Shown piece by piece: positions 1 to 8,436 of a stretch of DNA of 13,024 nucleotides. The stretch is taken from assembly GCA_018883285.1 (NCBI GenBank), contig VEQJ01000011.1, positions 1 to 13,024 on the forward strand. Direction: 5' to 3'. The notes under the pieces are model-generated. The model did not search any database. It was not told where the DNA came from and saw nothing but the letters and a program-made list of their open reading frames with translations. How positions within the stretch are numbered: the first letter of the stretch is position 1; every line of letters begins with the position of its first letter. The position numbers were made by a program, and so were the translations under genes. The DNA comes from Alphaproteobacteria bacterium (lineage in GTDB: Bacteria > Pseudomonadota > Alphaproteobacteria > CAISOG01).

Positions 1-81
1 GCTGTCTACACCATGCAATTTGACCATTACGAGGTTGTTTCACCCAATATGGCTGAAACAGTTAAGAAAAAGGTCGCTTAA
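1..81 (+). CDS. fusA: Elongation factor G, C-terminal end (partial, 5' cut by window)
   Basis: The first 26 codons plus TAA encode the very end of EF-G, the GTPase that drives translocation of tRNA and mRNA on the ribosome. The visible peptide contains [11 protein letters not shown] followed by a short lysine-rich tail. The family ends the same way: domain V finishes with a YTM-F-HYE-V strand. The GTPase domain and all other domains lie outside the window. Position directly upstream of tuf is the usual str-cluster order (rpsL-rpsG-fusA-tuf), which supports the call although only 26 residues are seen. It is separated from tuf by 32 bases with no terminator-like hairpin, so read-through into tuf is likely. 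Confidence 0.9.
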   Translation, partial: AVYTMQFDHYEVVSPNMAETVKKKVA

Positions 82-97
82 CACTAACCACCACTTT

Positions 98-103
98 TAG
101 GAG
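98..103 (+). promoter_or_regulatory. Shine-Dalgarno site of tuf
   Basis: TAGGAG ends 10 bases before the tuf ATG at 114. It is a good match to the anti-Shine-Dalgarno complement and fixes the start codon of this highly expressed gene. Confidence 0.7.
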
Positions 104-113
104 TCCGTCACCG

Positions 114-1304
<1,191 letters not shown>

Positions 1305-1351
1305 TTAGAGTTTAGCTTAGGTTATAACAGAGAAAAAAGATTGATAGTGTG

Positions 1352-1675
1352 ATGGCTGTTGAAGCGCAAAATATCCGCATTCGCCTTAAAGCGTTTGATC
1401 ACCGCATCCTTGACCGTTCGGCGTTAGAAATCGTCAATACGGTTAAGCGGACGGGTGCATTGGTTCGTGGTCCCGTGCCACTACCGCGTGCTATTGAGCG
1501 CTTCACAGTCAACCGCTCTCCTCACGTGGACAAAAAATCGCGTGAACAGTTCGAAATTCGGACGAGCACACGGTTGATTGACATTGTCGATCCCACCCCT
1601 CAAACAGTTGATGCGTTAATGAAGCTGGAATTGCCAGCTGGTGTTAATGTCCAGATCAAATTATCAGCGGACTAA
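1352..1675 (+). CDS. rpsJ: Small subunit ribosomal protein S10
   Basis: S10 sits in the head of the 30S subunit and, in E. coli, also acts as NusE in transcription antitermination. The 107 residues match the family in length. They show AFDHRILD (14-21), RGPVPLP (39-45) and the S10 signature region [17 protein letters not shown] (52-68), then [17 protein letters not shown] chose ATG 1352; an in-frame GTG directly before it at 1349 would add one residue. The upstream purine run GAGAAAAAAGA is only a weak ribosome-binding site. It is the first gene of the S10 cluster. Only 47 bases separate it from tuf, too few for the long L4-binding leader known in E. coli, so control by that mechanism is unlikely here. 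rplC starts 5 bases after the stop. Confidence 0.96.
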   Translation: MAVEAQNIRIRLKAFDHRILDRSALEIVNTVKRTGALVRGPVPLPRAIERFTVNRSPHVDKKSREQFEIRTSTRLIDIVDPTPQTVDALMKLELPAGVNVQIKLSAD

Positions 1676-1680
1676 GAACA

Positions 1681-2442
1681 ATGCGTAGTGGTGTGCTAAC
1701 TCAAAAGCTTGGAATGACACGGATGTACAGTGAAAACGGTACGGTTGTGCCGTTGACGCTGCTGTCCGTTAAGGATTGCTATGTCGTCGATGTAAAAACC
1801 ATCGAGCGCGATGGTTATGTCGCTGTTCAGCTTGGAACAGCCTTAACCAAGCCGCAACGTCTGAACAACGCTCAAAAGCAGGTCTTTGTAAAAAAGGAAC
1901 TGCCTGCCTTGCGCATTCTGCAAGAATGCCGTGTGTCTGACGATGCTGTTGTGCCGGTTGGTGAGCAGTTGCGTGCTGAGCACTTTATTGTCGGTCAGTA
2001 TGTTGACGTAACCGCTACCACAAAAGGTAAAGGTTTTGCCGGTGCGATGAAGCGCCATAACTTCGGTGGTTTGCGGGCGACCCACGGGGTATCCCTGACC
2101 CACCGTAGTCATGGTTCGACTGGTCACAGGGAATTTCCGGGTAAAGTCTTTAAGAATAAGCGGATGGCGGGGCAGATGGGGAACACCCAGGTAACCCAAC
2201 AAAGCCTGAAGGTTCTGGTTATCGATACCGAAAATCAGCTGATTGGGGTTCAGGGTTGCGTGCCTGGCGCTAATAAAGGTTGGGTTCTGGTGCGCGATGC
2301 CACCAAAAAGACGTTGCCAGCGGATCTTCCTTATCCAACTGCTAAGGCATCGGATAACAAAGCTGTCATTGCGGAAACCAATAACAACGTGGCTGAGGAC
2401 AATATCCCTGCGCACGAATCCACAGAAAATGCAGCGGAGTAG
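1681..2442 (+). CDS. rplC: Large subunit ribosomal protein L3, with acidic C-terminal tail
   Basis: L3 binds 23S rRNA early in 50S assembly and reaches toward the peptidyl transferase centre. The N-terminus MRSGVLTQKLGMTRMY is the usual L3 opening. TTKGKGFAGAMKRHNF (113-128) and HRSHGSTG (141-148) belong to the central rRNA-contacting extension, followed by PGKVFKNKRMAGQMG. At the position of E. coli Gln150, methylated by PrmB, this protein has Glu151, and His149 replaces the glutamine two places before. At 253 residues it is about 44 longer than the E. coli protein; residues 221-253 form an acidic, asparagine-rich, probably disordered tail. No strong Shine-Dalgarno site is visible 5 bases after rpsJ, so coupling is likely. 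rplD begins 3 bases after the TAG stop. Confidence 0.97.
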   Translation: MRSGVLTQKLGMTRMYSENGTVVPLTLLSVKDCYVVDVKTIERDGYVAVQLGTALTKPQRLNNAQKQVFVKKELPALRILQECRVSDDAVVPVGEQLRAEHFIVGQYVDVTATTKGKGFAGAMKRHNFGGLRATHGVSLTHRSHGSTGHREFPGKVFKNKRMAGQMGNTQVTQQSLKVLVIDTENQLIGVQGCVPGANKGWVLVRDATKKTLPADLPYPTAKASDNKAVIAETNNNVAEDNIPAHESTENAAE

Positions 2443-2445
2443 GCA

Positions 2446-3081
2446 ATGAAACTGGCAGTACGCGATTGGACAAATAAAGAGATTGGCAGTTTTGAGCTGG
2501 CTGAGGCGATTGCTGGAGCCGAGAAACGTTCTGATCTGATGGCGATGACCGTTCGTTGGCAATTGGCCAAGCGTCGTGCGGGTACCCACAAGGTTAAGCA
2601 GGTTGGTGATATTTCTGGAACAACCAAAAAGCCCTTTGCTCAAAAGGGTACTGGTCGTGCCCGTCAGGGTAGCCTGCGTGGGCCTCATCAACGGGGTGGC
2701 GCGGTCATTTTTGGTCCTGTGGTTCGTGATCATGGTTACAGCCTGAACAAAAAAGTTCGTCGCGCTGCCCTTATCAGTGCCTTGGTTACTAAAATGCAAG
2801 ATAGCAAGCTGTTGGTAGTGGATCAAAACAGTTTTTCTTTTACGAAAACGGCTCAGTTTAGTGCCGCCCTGTCAGGTATGAATTGTGCCTCTGTTTTGAT
2901 GCTGCAAACCAAAGAGCAGCTTCAGTCTGTGCGTCGCGTTGCGGCCAACATTCCCAATGTCGATGTATTGGCCGATGAAGGCGCCAATGTGTACGATATT
3001 CTTCGTCGTGATTTTCTTATTATCAGTAAGGATGCTCTTGAGCGTCTGCAACAAAGGTTGACCCATGTTAAAGCGTCGTAA
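2446..3081 (+). CDS. rplD: Large subunit ribosomal protein L4
   Basis: L4 is an early-assembling 50S protein whose long internal loop lines the nascent-peptide exit tunnel. The 211-residue product has the loop at about 55-95, including [16 protein letters not shown] (61-76) and [10 protein letters not shown] (82-91). The globular C-terminal half ends with a [16 protein letters not shown] stretch. The tunnel-loop KGTGRA core, where macrolide-resistance changes are known in other bacteria, appears unchanged. In E. coli L4 also represses its own operon; no counterpart of that leader is visible here. The Shine-Dalgarno GGAG at 2436-2439 lies inside the end of rplC, 6 bases before the ATG. The last 17 bases overlap the start of rplW. 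Confidence 0.97.
   Translation: MKLAVRDWTNKEIGSFELAEAIAGAEKRSDLMAMTVRWQLAKRRAGTHKVKQVGDISGTTKKPFAQKGTGRARQGSLRGPHQRGGAVIFGPVVRDHGYSLNKKVRRAALISALVTKMQDSKLLVVDQNSFSFTKTAQFSAALSGMNCASVLMLQTKEQLQSVRRVAANIPNVDVLADEGANVYDILRRDFLIISKDALERLQQRLTHVKAS
3053..3057 (+). promoter_or_regulatory. Shine-Dalgarno site of rplW, inside rplD
   Basis: AAAGG ends 7 bases before ATG 3065. It lies within the final codons of rplD and supports the upstream, overlapping start chosen for rplW. Confidence 0.55.
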
Positions 3082-3397
3082 GTCCGTTTCCAAAAATGCT
3101 GAGCAACCGGCTCTGTCGCATTATCGCGTCATCGTTGCTCCGCACATTACGGAAAAATCCACCTTGCTTGGTGAAAATCAGCAAGTTGTGTTTAAGGTTG
3201 CCCGTGATGCCGACAAGCCAACCATTAAGGCGGCGGTAGAATCTTTGTTTAAGGTTGAGGTGTCCTCGGTCAACACCATGAATGTGCAAGGCAAGGTTAA
3301 GCGTTTTCGTGGACGTTTGGGTCAGCGTGCCGCCTTTAAGAAGGCGATTATCTGCTTAAAGCCTGGCTCTAAAATTGACTTTTCTGCAGGGGTTTAA
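3065..3397 (+). CDS. rplW: Large subunit ribosomal protein L23
   Basis: L23 sits at the exit of the peptide tunnel and is the docking site for trigger factor and SRP. The 110 residues contain [14 protein letters not shown] (22-35), where Glu30 aligns with E. coli Glu18, the trigger-factor contact. Further on are [19 protein letters not shown] (44-62) and [16 protein letters not shown] (69-84), all typical. Before the VAP-HITEK core there are about 12 more residues than in E. coli, beginning with the basic [10 protein letters not shown]. The start at 3065 overlaps rplD by 17 bases but has a well-placed Shine-Dalgarno site. No later ATG precedes the conserved core, so translation coupled to rplD is likely. 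rplB follows after 2 bases. Confidence 0.96.
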   Translation: MLKRRKSVSKNAEQPALSHYRVIVAPHITEKSTLLGENQQVVFKVARDADKPTIKAAVESLFKVEVSSVNTMNVQGKVKRFRGRLGQRAAFKKAIICLKPGSKIDFSAGV

Positions 3398-3399
3398 CA

Positions 3400-4236
3400 A
3401 TGGCATTACGTTCTTTAAAACCCGTTACCCCTAGTCAACGTCATACGGTTCTCGTTAACCGCAGCGACCTGTGGAAGGGTGATCCCGTCAAAAGCCTGAC
3501 CAAGGGTAAGGCCAAAACAGGTGCGCGCAACAACAATGGTCGTATCACCGTTCGTTCCCGTGGTGGTGGTGCGCGTAAGGTTTTGCGTGACGTCGACTTT
3601 AAGCGTAAAAAACATGGTATTCCAGCGGTTGTTGAGCGGATTGAATATGATCCCAACCGCACTGCCTATCTTGCCCTTCTGAAGTATGAGGATGGTGTTG
3701 TAAGCTATGTGCTGGCGGCTGAAGGTATGACCGTTGGTCAGGCCGTCGAATCTGGCGATGCTGTTGATATTAAGCCTGGCAATTGCATGCGCCTGAAAAA
3801 TATTCCAACTGGCACCATGATTCACAACGTTGAATTGCGTGCTGGTAAGGGTGGGCAAATGGCTCGTTCGGCTGGTGCCAGTATCCAGCTGTTGGGCAAG
3901 GACGACAAATACGCCCAACTACGGTTGGCTTCTGGTGAGCGTCGGATGGTCGAAGTAGATTGTTTTGCCACCGTTGGCGTTGTGTCCAACACTGACCACA
4001 AAAACACAAGCCTGGGTAAGGCTGGACGTAGCCGTTGGTTGGGTCGTCGCCCCCATGTTCGTGGTGTGGCGATGAACCCCGTCGATCACCCGCACGGTGG
4101 TGGTGAGGGGAAAACTTCTGGTGGTCGTCATCCGGTGACACCATGGGGCAAGCCGACTAAGGGTAAAAGAACACGTAACAATAAGCGGACCGATTATCTG
4201 ATTATTCGTCGCCGCAACGCAACAAAGGGTAAATAG
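3400..4236 (+). CDS. rplB: Large subunit ribosomal protein L2
   Basis: L2 is one of the most conserved 50S proteins and is needed for subunit association and peptidyl transferase activity. The product is 278 residues, close to the family standard. The RNA-binding domain includes [17 protein letters not shown] (44-60) and two beta-barrel units follow. The hallmark [18 protein letters not shown] (221-238) is complete, with His230 equivalent to E. coli His229, then [16 protein letters not shown] Shine-Dalgarno AGGGG at 3388-3392 lies in the end of rplW, 7 bases before the ATG. rpsS follows after 5 bases. Nothing is truncated or unusual. Confidence 0.98.
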   Translation: MALRSLKPVTPSQRHTVLVNRSDLWKGDPVKSLTKGKAKTGARNNNGRITVRSRGGGARKVLRDVDFKRKKHGIPAVVERIEYDPNRTAYLALLKYEDGVVSYVLAAEGMTVGQAVESGDAVDIKPGNCMRLKNIPTGTMIHNVELRAGKGGQMARSAGASIQLLGKDDKYAQLRLASGERRMVEVDCFATVGVVSNTDHKNTSLGKAGRSRWLGRRPHVRGVAMNPVDHPHGGGEGKTSGGRHPVTPWGKPTKGKRTRNNKRTDYLIIRRRNATKGK

Positions 4237-4241
4237 ACATT

Positions 4242-4520
4242 ATGGCGCGTTCAGTATGGAAAGGTCCATTTGTTGACCATTATTTGCTGCCTAAGGTTGA
4301 CAAACTGCGGGAAAGTGGTCGTCATGACTTGATTAAGACTTGGTCACGGCGTTCGGTAATTCTGCCACAATTTGTTGGCGTAACCTTTGCCGTCCATAAT
4401 GGTAAGAAATTCGTCCCTGTCTTGGTTAACGAAAATATGATTGGTCACCGTTTGGGTGAGTTTGCACCAACCCGCACCTTTCATGGCCATGCGGCGGACA
4501 AAAAGGCGAAGAGGAAATAA
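4242..4520 (+). CDS. rpsS: Small subunit ribosomal protein S19
   Basis: S19 binds 16S rRNA in the 30S head together with S13 and contributes to the contact with A-site tRNA and the 50S subunit. The 92-residue product has the exact family length. It begins [16 protein letters not shown] and shows [16 protein letters not shown] (31-46), the signature [20 protein letters not shown], and [17 protein letters not shown] at the end. The AAAGGG at 4224-4229 is 12 bases from the ATG, a long but usable spacing; coupling with rplB is likely. rplV starts 2 bases after the stop. Confidence 0.98.
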   Translation: MARSVWKGPFVDHYLLPKVDKLRESGRHDLIKTWSRRSVILPQFVGVTFAVHNGKKFVPVLVNENMIGHRLGEFAPTRTFHGHAADKKAKRK

Positions 4521-4522
4521 CC

Positions 4523-4873
4523 ATGGCACCAGCAACCCAAGCATTAGCCAAAGCCAATGGCCTTCGCACCAGTCCACGCAAATTGGGATTGGTTGCCGAT
4601 CTCATACGTGGTAAGGATGCACCCGTAGCCCTTAACGCATTAACCTATTGCGATCGCCGTATTGCTGTTGCGGTGAAAAAAGCCGTTCAGTCTGCGATTG
4701 CCAATGCAGAAAACAATCATAACCTGGATGTTGATCGGCTTTATGTTAAAGAAGTTTACGTCGGTAAGGCGATGGTTCTAAAGCGTTTGCATACCCGCGG
4801 TCGCGGTCGCGCTGCCCGTATCGAAAAACCATTTAGCAATCTGACGGTCATCGTTGCCGAACGGCCAGAATAG
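4523..4873 (+). CDS. rplV: Large subunit ribosomal protein L22
   Basis: L22 contacts several 23S rRNA domains, and its beta-hairpin lines the exit tunnel beside L4. The 116 residues show [18 protein letters not shown] (14-31), the helix [15 protein letters not shown] (51-65), and the hairpin region [20 protein letters not shown] (84-103), then strand SNLTVIVAE. The hairpin, where macrolide-resistance changes are known in other bacteria, carries no visible deletion or duplication. Shine-Dalgarno GAGGA (4511-4515) lies in the end of rpsS, 7 bases before the ATG. rpsC begins 15 bases after the TAG stop. Confidence 0.97.
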   Translation: MAPATQALAKANGLRTSPRKLGLVADLIRGKDAPVALNALTYCDRRIAVAVKKAVQSAIANAENNHNLDVDRLYVKEVYVGKAMVLKRLHTRGRGRAARIEKPFSNLTVIVAERPE

Positions 4874-4888
4874 AGATAGGAAACAAAA

Positions 4889-5566
4889 ATGGGTCAAAAA
4901 GTTTGTCCAATAGGCTTGCGTCTTGGCATTAATCGCAGCTGGGATTCCCGTTGGTATGCGGATAAAGAATATGCGACCATGTTGCATAGCGACATCAAAA
5001 TGCGCAAATTTCTTGAGGATCGCCTGTCGGCAGCTGGTGTATCGCGTATCGTGATTGAGCGTCCTGCTAAGAAAGCGCGTGTTACTCTGTTTACCGCTCG
5101 TCCTGGCGTGGTTATTGGTAAAAAAGGCGTTGATATTGATAAGCTCCGCAGCGAGCTAACCAAAATCGCTGGCGATGAAGTCTCGTTGAATATTGTTGAG
5201 GTTCGCAAACCTGAATTGGATGCGAAATTGGTGGCCGAATCGGTTGCGCAACAAATTGAAAAACGGGTTTCCTATCGTCGTGCCATGAAGCGGGCGGTTC
5301 AATCTGCGTTGCGTCTGGGCGCACAAGGGATTCGTATTAACTGCTCTGGTCGTTTGGGTGGTGCTGAAATTGCACGGATGGAATGGTACCGTGAGGGGCG
5401 TGTGCCTTTGCATACCTTGCGCGCCGATATTGATTTTGGCTATGGTGCTGCCAAAACCACCTATGGTATTTGTGGCGTCCAGGTTTGGATTTTCAAAGGT
5501 GAAATCATGGGGCATGACCCTGCAGCCAATGACAAAGTGACCGTCGAAACACCAGCATTTGGGTAA
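4889..5566 (+). CDS. rpsC: Small subunit ribosomal protein S3
   Basis: S3 lies at the mRNA entry tunnel of the 30S subunit and contributes to the ribosome's mRNA-unwinding activity. The 225 residues begin [21 protein letters not shown] type II KH domain carries the loop GVVIGKKG (73-80). The C-terminal S3 domain follows from about residue 120, with [11 protein letters not shown] (127-137), whose Arg130-Arg131 align with the E. coli mRNA-contacting arginines, and [14 protein letters not shown] further on. Length is near the family norm. Shine-Dalgarno AGGA at 4878-4881 is 7 bases before the ATG. rplP starts 5 bases downstream. Confidence 0.98.
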   Translation: MGQKVCPIGLRLGINRSWDSRWYADKEYATMLHSDIKMRKFLEDRLSAAGVSRIVIERPAKKARVTLFTARPGVVIGKKGVDIDKLRSELTKIAGDEVSLNIVEVRKPELDAKLVAESVAQQIEKRVSYRRAMKRAVQSALRLGAQGIRINCSGRLGGAEIARMEWYREGRVPLHTLRADIDFGYGAAKTTYGICGVQVWIFKGEIMGHDPAANDKVTVETPAFG

Positions 5567-5571
5567 GAACA

Positions 5572-5991
5572 ATGTTAAGTCCTAAAAGAACAAAATACCG
5601 CAAGGCTCATAAAGGCCGTATTCATGGCGATGCCAAAAGCGGTGCAACGCTAAGCTTTGGGTCGTACGGCTTAAAGACTGTTGATGCTGGCCGTATTACA
5701 GCCCGTCAGATTGAGTCTGCTCGTCGGACGATCACCCGTGCCATGAAACGTGCGGGAAAAGTATGGATTCGTATATTTCCAGACATTCCTGTCAGTACCA
5801 AGCCTGCTGAGGTACGGATGGGTAGCGGTAAGGGTAGTCCCGAGTATTGGATTGCCCGCGTTCGTCCAGGTCGGATCATGTTTGAAATTGAAGGTGTGCC
5901 TGAAGCTGTTGCCGTGCATGCCTTTGCCTTGGCTTCAGCCAAACTGCCTGTTGATACACGCTTTGTTAAACGTCTGCCTGGATTGGCCTAA
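5572..5991 (+). CDS. rplP: Large subunit ribosomal protein L16
   Basis: L16 helps form the A-site tRNA pocket of the 50S subunit and is a late assembly protein. The 139 residues begin [16 protein letters not shown]. They show [20 protein letters not shown] (33-52), a basic segment to [19 protein letters not shown], and [12 protein letters not shown] (82-93). Arg82 aligns with E. coli Arg81, the residue hydroxylated by the oxygenase YcfD/RoxA; whether it is modified here cannot be seen. The C-terminus ends [16 protein letters not shown]. The 5-base junction with rpsC reads TAAGAACAATG, identical to the rpsJ-rplC junction, and has no strong Shine-Dalgarno site. rpmC starts 2 bases after the stop. 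Confidence 0.98.
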   Translation: MLSPKRTKYRKAHKGRIHGDAKSGATLSFGSYGLKTVDAGRITARQIESARRTITRAMKRAGKVWIRIFPDIPVSTKPAEVRMGSGKGSPEYWIARVRPGRIMFEIEGVPEAVAVHAFALASAKLPVDTRFVKRLPGLA

Positions 5992-5993
5992 AA

Positions 5994-6191
5994 ATGAAAA
6001 ATACCGAACTACGTTTGTTGACCTCCGATCAGCTAAAAGACAAATTGCGTGACCTGTATCGTGAAGCTTTAAATTTGCGCTTTCAAAAAGCGCAGGGAGC
6101 TCTTGAAAACCCATCACGTTTGCGCTATGTTCGCCGTTCGGTTGCCAAAGTGCAGACGTTTTTAAAAGAACAACAGCTTAAAAAGCAATAG
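5994..6191 (+). CDS. rpmC: Large subunit ribosomal protein L29
   Basis: L29 is a small two-helix protein next to L23 at the tunnel exit. The 65 residues show the expected pattern: a first helix with LTSDQLKDKLRDLYREALNL, the turn RFQKAQGALENPSRLRYVRR, and a second helix ending in lysines. Length is normal for the family. There is no clear Shine-Dalgarno site and only 2 bases separate it from rplP, so translation probably depends on coupling. The gap of 17 bases to rpsQ follows. Confidence 0.95.
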   Translation: MKNTELRLLTSDQLKDKLRDLYREALNLRFQKAQGALENPSRLRYVRRSVAKVQTFLKEQQLKKQ

Positions 6192-6208
6192 ATTATAAGG
6201 ATTTTGTT

Positions 6209-6466
6209 ATGCCGCGTCGCGTGATGCAAGGTGTAGTGGTCAGCAATAAAATGCAAAAGACCCTGGTGGTGCGCGTTGAGCGTCGAACCACGCACCCCCT
6301 TTATCGTAAAATTATTAAGCTGAGCAAAAAATATTCTGTGCATGTTGAGCGGGAAGCTGACTATCAAATTGGTCAAACTGTCAGCATTCAGGAATGCGCA
6401 CCAATTTCTAAAAATAAAAAATGGCAAGTGTTGTCCGCAACAACTGCTGATGGGGGTGCATCATGA
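6209..6466 (+). CDS. rpsQ: Small subunit ribosomal protein S17
   Basis: S17 is a primary 16S rRNA-binding protein of the 30S body with an OB fold. The 85-residue product shows the conserved opening [19 protein letters not shown] (8-26), the [17 protein letters not shown] segment (29-45), and the strand [19 protein letters not shown] (54-72). Length is normal. AAGG at 6197-6200, 8 bases before the ATG, serves as ribosome-binding site. The TGA stop overlaps the rplN ATG in an ATGA, the classic arrangement for translational coupling, and links the S10 and spc gene groups without a promoter gap. Confidence 0.97.
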   Translation: MPRRVMQGVVVSNKMQKTLVVRVERRTTHPLYRKIIKLSKKYSVHVEREADYQIGQTVSIQECAPISKNKKWQVLSATTADGGAS

Positions 6467-6831
6467 TTCAAATGCGCACAAATTTGCAGGTGGCCGACAA
6501 CTCGGGTGCCAAAACTGTCCAGTGCATTAAGGTGTTGGGTGGATCCCATCGTCGTACAGCTGATGTTGGTGATATCATTGTCGTTGCCATCAAAAACGCC
6601 ATTCCGCGTGGCAAGGTAAAAAAAGGTGATGTGCATCGTGCCGTTATCGTTCGTACCGCGAAAGAAATTCGTCGCAACGACGGCACGGCCATTCGCTTTG
6701 ACCGCAATGCCGCTGTTTTGATTAATAAGCAGGGTGAGCCATTGGGAACACGGATTTTTGGTCCGGTGACCCGTGAATTGCGTGCAAAAAAATACATGAA
6801 AATTATTTCCTTGGCGCCGGAGGTGCTGTAG
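6463..6831 (+). CDS. rplN: Large subunit ribosomal protein L14
   Basis: L14 lies at the 30S-50S interface and is the docking site of the silencing factor RsfS in other bacteria. The 122-residue product is the standard length. It shows [17 protein letters not shown] (1-17), the signature region around [20 protein letters not shown] (46-65), [11 protein letters not shown] (78-88) and [13 protein letters not shown] (95-107). A strong GGGGG at 6452-6456 inside rpsQ lies 6 bases before the ATG. This is the first gene of the spc group and overlaps rpsQ by 4 bases. rplX follows after 2 bases. Confidence 0.98.
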   Translation: MIQMRTNLQVADNSGAKTVQCIKVLGGSHRRTADVGDIIVVAIKNAIPRGKVKKGDVHRAVIVRTAKEIRRNDGTAIRFDRNAAVLINKQGEPLGTRIFGPVTRELRAKKYMKIISLAPEVL

Positions 6832-6833
6832 CC

Positions 6834-7148
6834 ATGATTCGGCGTTTAAAAAAAGGCGACAAAGTTGTTGTTTTGACGGGCAAAGACAAGGGTAGAACTG
6901 GGGAGATTGCCACGGTTTATCCAAAGCTGGATCGTGTTTTGGTCGCTGGTGTAAATCAGGCAAAAAAACACAGCAAGCCGACGGCACAATCGGCCGGTGG
7001 CATTGTGGTGATTGATCGTCCGATTCACGTTTCGAATGTTGCCCTTGTTGATCCCAAAACATCAAAGGCATCCCGTGTTGGTTTTAGCTTTTTGCCCGAT
7101 GGTCAAAAAGTTCGTGTTGCCAAAAAATCCGGTGAACAAATTGGTTAG
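6834..7148 (+). CDS. rplX: Large subunit ribosomal protein L24
   Basis: L24 starts 50S assembly by binding the 5' domain of 23S rRNA and sits near the tunnel exit. The 104-residue product begins with a KOW motif: [20 protein letters not shown] spans residues 6-25. [15 protein letters not shown] follows, then the typical [21 protein letters not shown] strong GGAGG at 6819-6823 lies in the end of rplN, 10 bases before the ATG. Stop is TAG. The 8-base gap to rplE holds no Shine-Dalgarno sequence. Confidence 0.97.
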   Translation: MIRRLKKGDKVVVLTGKDKGRTGEIATVYPKLDRVLVAGVNQAKKHSKPTAQSAGGIVVIDRPIHVSNVALVDPKTSKASRVGFSFLPDGQKVRVAKKSGEQIG

Positions 7149-7156
7149 CAAAAATT

Positions 7157-7708
7157 ATGAGTACCTATACCCCCCGCTTAATGCAGCATTACGAAAAAGT
7201 GGTTAAACCAGCCCTTGTGGAGCAGTTTACCTACAAAAACGTTATGGAAATTCCTAAGGTTAAGGCGATCTATATCAACATGGGTGTTGGTAAGGCCGTG
7301 CAAGATCAAAAAAAGCTTGAGGCCGCTACGGCTGAGTTGACATTAATTGCAGGTCAAAAATCTGTGGTGACCAAAGCCAAAAAGTCTATTGCTGGATTTA
7401 AGCTGCGTACCAATTTTCCTATCGGTTGCCGTGTTACCCTTCGTGGTCAGCGTATGTATGACTTTTTGGATCGCCTGGTCACGATTGCCCTGCCGCGGGT
7501 TAAGGACTTTCGGGGCTTGTCCGCCAAAAGCTTTGACGGCAACGGTAATTACAGCCTAGGCCTTAAAGAGCAAATTGTTTTCCCTGAAATCAATTATGAT
7601 AGGGTTGACGAAATTCGTGGGATGGATATAACCATCGTCACCACTGCCCGCACCAATGATGAAGGTAAGGCTTTGTTAAAGGCGCTATACCTGCCAATTC
7701 AGAACTGA
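7157..7708 (+). CDS. rplE: Large subunit ribosomal protein L5
   Basis: L5 binds 5S rRNA and touches P-site tRNA from the central protuberance. The 183 residues show [13 protein letters not shown] (8-20), the L5 signature around [37 protein letters not shown], and the ending [20 protein letters not shown]. Length agrees with the family. The start at 7157 is placed by this N-terminus; the 8 bases after rplX (CAAAAATT with flanks) lack any Shine-Dalgarno match, so the gene is probably translated by coupling. In E. coli the S8 repressor acts near the start of rplE; I could not recognise an S8-type hairpin here. rpsN follows after 7 bases. Confidence 0.97.
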   Translation: MSTYTPRLMQHYEKVVKPALVEQFTYKNVMEIPKVKAIYINMGVGKAVQDQKKLEAATAELTLIAGQKSVVTKAKKSIAGFKLRTNFPIGCRVTLRGQRMYDFLDRLVTIALPRVKDFRGLSAKSFDGNGNYSLGLKEQIVFPEINYDRVDEIRGMDITIVTTARTNDEGKALLKALYLPIQN

Positions 7709-7715
7709 GAAGCCC

Positions 7716-8021
7716 ATGTCTAAAGTATCTTCTGTAAACAAAAATGAGCGTCGCAAAAAGCTTGCGGAGCAAACCGCTTCAAAGCGTGATGCCCTCCGCA
7801 AGCGCATTAAGGATCGCAGCATTACCGTTGAAGAGCGCATTCAATTGCAATTCCAAATGCAAAAACTGCCTAAGAATTCTGCGCCAATCCGATACCGCAA
7901 TCGTTGCGGCATCACTGGCCGTCCGCGTGGTGTATGGTCAAAGTTTCGTTTGTGCCGCGTTTTGATTCGTGATTTGGGTTCGCGCGGCCAAATTCCTGGT
8001 TTAATTAAAGCGAGTTGGTAA
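7716..8021 (+). CDS. rpsN: Small subunit ribosomal protein S14 (zinc-free type)
   Basis: S14 is a 30S head protein needed for late assembly. The product is the 101-residue long form. The conserved C-terminal half carries RNRCGITGRPRGVWSKF (61-77) and ends GQIPGLIKASW. Only two cysteines, Cys64 and Cys80, lie in the region where zinc-binding S14 proteins have two CxxC pairs, so this is the C-minus, zinc-independent type usual in Proteobacteria. The N-terminal half is highly basic and helical. The weak GAGAAG overlapping the rplE stop may help initiation. Only 1 base separates the stop from rpsH. Confidence 0.97.
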   Translation: MSKVSSVNKNERRKKLAEQTASKRDALRKRIKDRSITVEERIQLQFQMQKLPKNSAPIRYRNRCGITGRPRGVWSKFRLCRVLIRDLGSRGQIPGLIKASW

Positions 8022-8022
8022 G

Positions 8023-8421
8023 ATGTCCCTAAGTGATCCAATCGGTGATTTGCTAACACGTTTGCGCAATGGGCAAATGGTTCGCAAGTCGGTGGTGAAA
8101 GCCCCCTATAGCAAAATGCGCGAAGGTGTTCTTGCTGTTTTGCAGCAAGAAGGTTTGATTCGTGGTTACACGGTCTCTGAATTGCGGCCTAATATTAAAG
8201 AGTTAAGCGTTGAGCTGAAATACCATGAGGGTCGTCCTGCAATCGTAAATATTAAGCGGGTTTCAAAGCCTGGTTGCCGTGTTTACCGTCCGGTTGATGA
8301 TGTAAAGCCTTCCTACAATGGCTTGGGCATTTCAATTTTGTCTACATCACGTGGCATTATGTCTGATGCGGATGCTAAGGCTGCCAATGTGGGCGGTGAA
8401 ATCCTTTGCACGGTATTTTAA
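8023..8421 (+). CDS. rpsH: Small subunit ribosomal protein S8
   Basis: S8 binds the central domain of 16S rRNA and, in E. coli, represses the spc operon by binding its own mRNA. The 132 residues start with the canonical MSLSDPIGDLLTRLRNGQ, then SKMREGVLAVLQQEGLIRGY. The C-terminal signature STSRGIMSDADAKAANVGGE leads to the end LCTVF. Length is the family standard. It starts 1 base after the rpsN stop without a strong Shine-Dalgarno site, pointing to coupling. A 15-base spacer rich in A and G separates it from rplF. Confidence 0.98.
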   Translation: MSLSDPIGDLLTRLRNGQMVRKSVVKAPYSKMREGVLAVLQQEGLIRGYTVSELRPNIKELSVELKYHEGRPAIVNIKRVSKPGCRVYRPVDDVKPSYNGLGISILSTSRGIMSDADAKAANVGGEILCTVF

Positions 8422-8436
8422 AGAAAGAAAACAGCT

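Noticed and set aside
1323..1328. TATAAC resembling a -10 box before rpsJ
   Set aside because: No -35-like sequence lies 16-18 bases upstream; the bases there are the end of tuf.
1843..2826. 327-codon open frame on the minus strand, antisense to rplC and rplD
   Set aside because: It lies wholly opposite two conserved genes, has no recognisable protein family and no operon context; it is best explained by codon bias leaving the reverse frame free of stops.
6388..7071. 227-codon minus-strand open frame across rpsQ, rplN and rplX
   Set aside because: It is antisense to three clear ribosomal genes, its composition looks like a shadow frame, and no promoter or ribosome-binding site was apparent.
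7012..7206. 64-codon plus-strand frame across the rplX-rplE junction, and similar short plus-strand frames at 5750-6052 and 8318-8587
   Set aside because: They overlap conserved genes in another frame and encode no recognisable protein.
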